A stretch of DNA of 8,341 nt from a bacterium TMED6 (GTDB taxonomy: Bacteria; Fidelibacterota; Marinisomatia; SCGC-AAA003-L08; D37C17). A program made the position numbers and the translations under genes. The notes under the pieces are model-generated. The model did not search any database, was not told the DNA's origin, and saw only the letters and a program-made list of their open reading frames with translations. This document shows positions 7,601 through 8,341 of the stretch, one piece after another. Where the stretch lies: contig NHBL01000041.1 of assembly GCA_002167465.1 (NCBI GenBank), forward strand, positions 28,514 to 36,854, in the 5' to 3' direction. Numbering within the stretch: the first letter of the stretch is position 1; every line of letters starts with the position of its first letter.

Positions 7601-7653
7601 ATAATTCTTTATATTTCAATTTTTTTTATATAAATTCCAGGCCCTACATTTTT

Positions 7654-7661
7654 GGGAGGAG
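7654..7661 (+). promoter_or_regulatory. Strong ribosome binding site deciding the start at 7671
   Basis: GGGAGGAG is the strongest Shine-Dalgarno in the window. It ends 9 bases before ATG 7671 but directly abuts ATG 7662, which is too close for initiation, so 7671 is the preferred start. Confidence 0.7.
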
Positions 7662-7670
7662 ATGTTTTTT

Positions 7671-8105
7671 ATGAGAAAATGGGATAAAAAAAAGTTTATC
7701 AAAAAAACTAAAAGTGATTGTTTGTCACATGTTTCTATGATTACTATGGATTTAATTAAATTTGCAGAGGATAATGCAGATCAAATAGTCTGGGGTAATG
7801 GTGAGCAGTACGGAACGATGACTTTTAAGTGCAAGTCTCATGATTATGGTTTTCTACCATTATTTTATATTACTACAAATGGTCGTATTAAATTTTCTAT
7901 CAATTTATTGAGATCTAAAGTTAATCAATTAGAAATAGTGCAAGATTATCAGCTAAAGTTAGAGTCTAGTTTTTTAATGGATTTTGATTCAATGGATTAT
8001 CCATCAGATATTTATCATTCAGTCGAAGATATGTTTACTATGCGTTCCGAAGTCAATAAATTCATTACAACTATTCAAAGTCTTTCTGCCAGACTTCATC
8101 AATAA
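7671..8105 (+). CDS. Small protein of unknown function (144 residues)
   Basis: Not recognised with confidence. From ATG 7671 the product has 144 residues, no signal peptide and no transmembrane segment, so it is probably cytoplasmic. The N-terminus is lysine-rich (K-W-D-K-K-K-F-I-K-K). A central block, W-G-N-G-E-Q-Y-G-T-M-T-F-K ... F-Y-I-T-T-N-G-R-I-K-F-S-I-N, loosely resembles the W-G-x-G-x-x-x-G ... T-x-G-x-x-x-x-x-F pattern I associate with small domains found on some restriction-type or DUF proteins; that is a weak recollection, not an assignment. The C-terminal third looks helical. The gene lies 70 bases after transketolase on the same strand, could share its transcript, and has its own strong ribosome site. 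Codon use matches its neighbours, so there is no sign of recent transfer. The stop is TAA. Confidence 0.75.
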   Translation: MRKWDKKKFIKKTKSDCLSHVSMITMDLIKFAEDNADQIVWGNGEQYGTMTFKCKSHDYGFLPLFYITTNGRIKFSINLLRSKVNQLEIVQDYQLKLESSFLMDFDSMDYPSDIYHSVEDMFTMRSEVNKFITTIQSLSARLHQ

Positions 8106-8166
8106 ACTTTTTACTTAGCTCTTTATTTCGTATTTTTATAACGTTAATTCATTAATATTATATAAT

Positions 8167-8341
8167 ATGAAAATGATTTTACTTCCAATATTTTTGACTC
8201 TGTCAATTTTACTTTCTAATGATTCCTTAATTGAATTAAGTGTTAACGATACTCCAATTTGGTTAGATATTCCAGAACAAACAATTAGTGAAGATTGTCA
8301 AGATGGTTGTGTAGATAATATTTTTAGTTTTGATCTAGAAC
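8167..8341 (+). CDS. Exported protein, N-terminal fragment (3' end missing)
   Basis: An open frame from ATG 8167 to the window end, giving 58 complete codons. The first residues (MKMILLPIFLTLSILLS) form a clear signal peptide: two lysines/methionines, then a hydrophobic core. The mature start contains W-L-D-I-P-E-Q-T-I-S-E-D followed by F-S-F-D-L. This pattern is typical of the start of a cadherin-like or Ig-like repeat ('D-I-P-D-Q-T-I-x-E-D') in large surface proteins of this kind of bacterium. The C-D-Q-D-G-C-like cysteine pair (C-Q-D-G-C) could form a disulfide. No ribosome binding site is evident; a TATAAT overlaps the bases just before the ATG, but this is expected by chance here. The 61-base gap before it is plain AT-rich sequence. 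The function cannot be given from the fragment. Confidence 0.7.
   Translation, partial: MKMILLPIFLTLSILLSNDSLIELSVNDTPIWLDIPEQTISEDCQDGCVDNIFSFDLE

Noticed and set aside
7608..7634. Terminator after transketolase (TTTATAT / ATATAAA hairpin)
   Set aside because: The stem is only seven A-T pairs with a loop of mostly T and would be unstable; such pairings are expected by chance in this AT-rich spacer.

Overview
The window is strongly AT-rich and reads as a fragment of a marine member of the Fibrobacterota-Chlorobiota-Bacteroidota (FCB) superphylum. Candidatus Marinimicrobia (SAR406) is my best guess. This rests on a C-terminal type IX secretion (T9SS)-like sorting module with the YPNPFNPS motif, a C-terminal pair of dockerin-like calcium loops on the neighbouring exported protein, AT-driven codon use, and TAA as the stop of all six genes whose end is visible. 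The taxon is an inference from style, not from a marker gene.

Layout. Positions 1-298 hold the 3' end of an exported protein with a dockerin pair. Only 26 bases later, on the same strand, comes the main discovery (325-2727). It is one 800-residue gene with a single in-frame TGA at 535-537, exactly where the first catalytic cysteine of a thioredoxin WCGPC motif belongs. With TGA read as selenocysteine the protein is an exported selenoprotein: signal peptide, thioredoxin-like domain with a W-U-G-P-C-W active site (Sec71, Cys74), an Ig-like segment, an FG-GAP/PQQ-like beta-propeller with calcium-loop motifs, and a T9SS-type C-terminal domain. A GC-rich hairpin at 552-571, with its apical loop 22 nt after the TGA, fits the bacterial SECIS pattern. 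A conventional gene caller would split this locus into a 'short hypothetical' and a truncated protein starting at 565, destroying the active site.

On the opposite strand lie hemW (heme chaperone, radical SAM) and cstA (peptide/pyruvate transporter family), overlapping by 8 bases as an operon transcribed cstA to hemW. The selenoprotein gene and hemW converge, and a strong hairpin terminator followed by a T run lies inside the last codons of hemW. cstA and a complete transketolase gene (5630-7600) diverge from a 111-base AT-rich promoter region. After transketolase come a 144-residue protein of unknown function with a strong ribosome binding site (start 7671) and the first 58 codons of another exported protein that runs off the window (8167 onward).

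How the genes work together: transketolase (pentose phosphate), cstA (nutrient uptake) and hemW (heme delivery) are housekeeping or metabolic genes with no visible link to the secreted proteins. The dockerin-type protein and the selenoprotein are probably co-transcribed and both act outside the cytoplasm. No tRNA, rRNA, CRISPR array, insertion sequence or phage gene was recognised, and no stretch over 300 bases lacks a gene.
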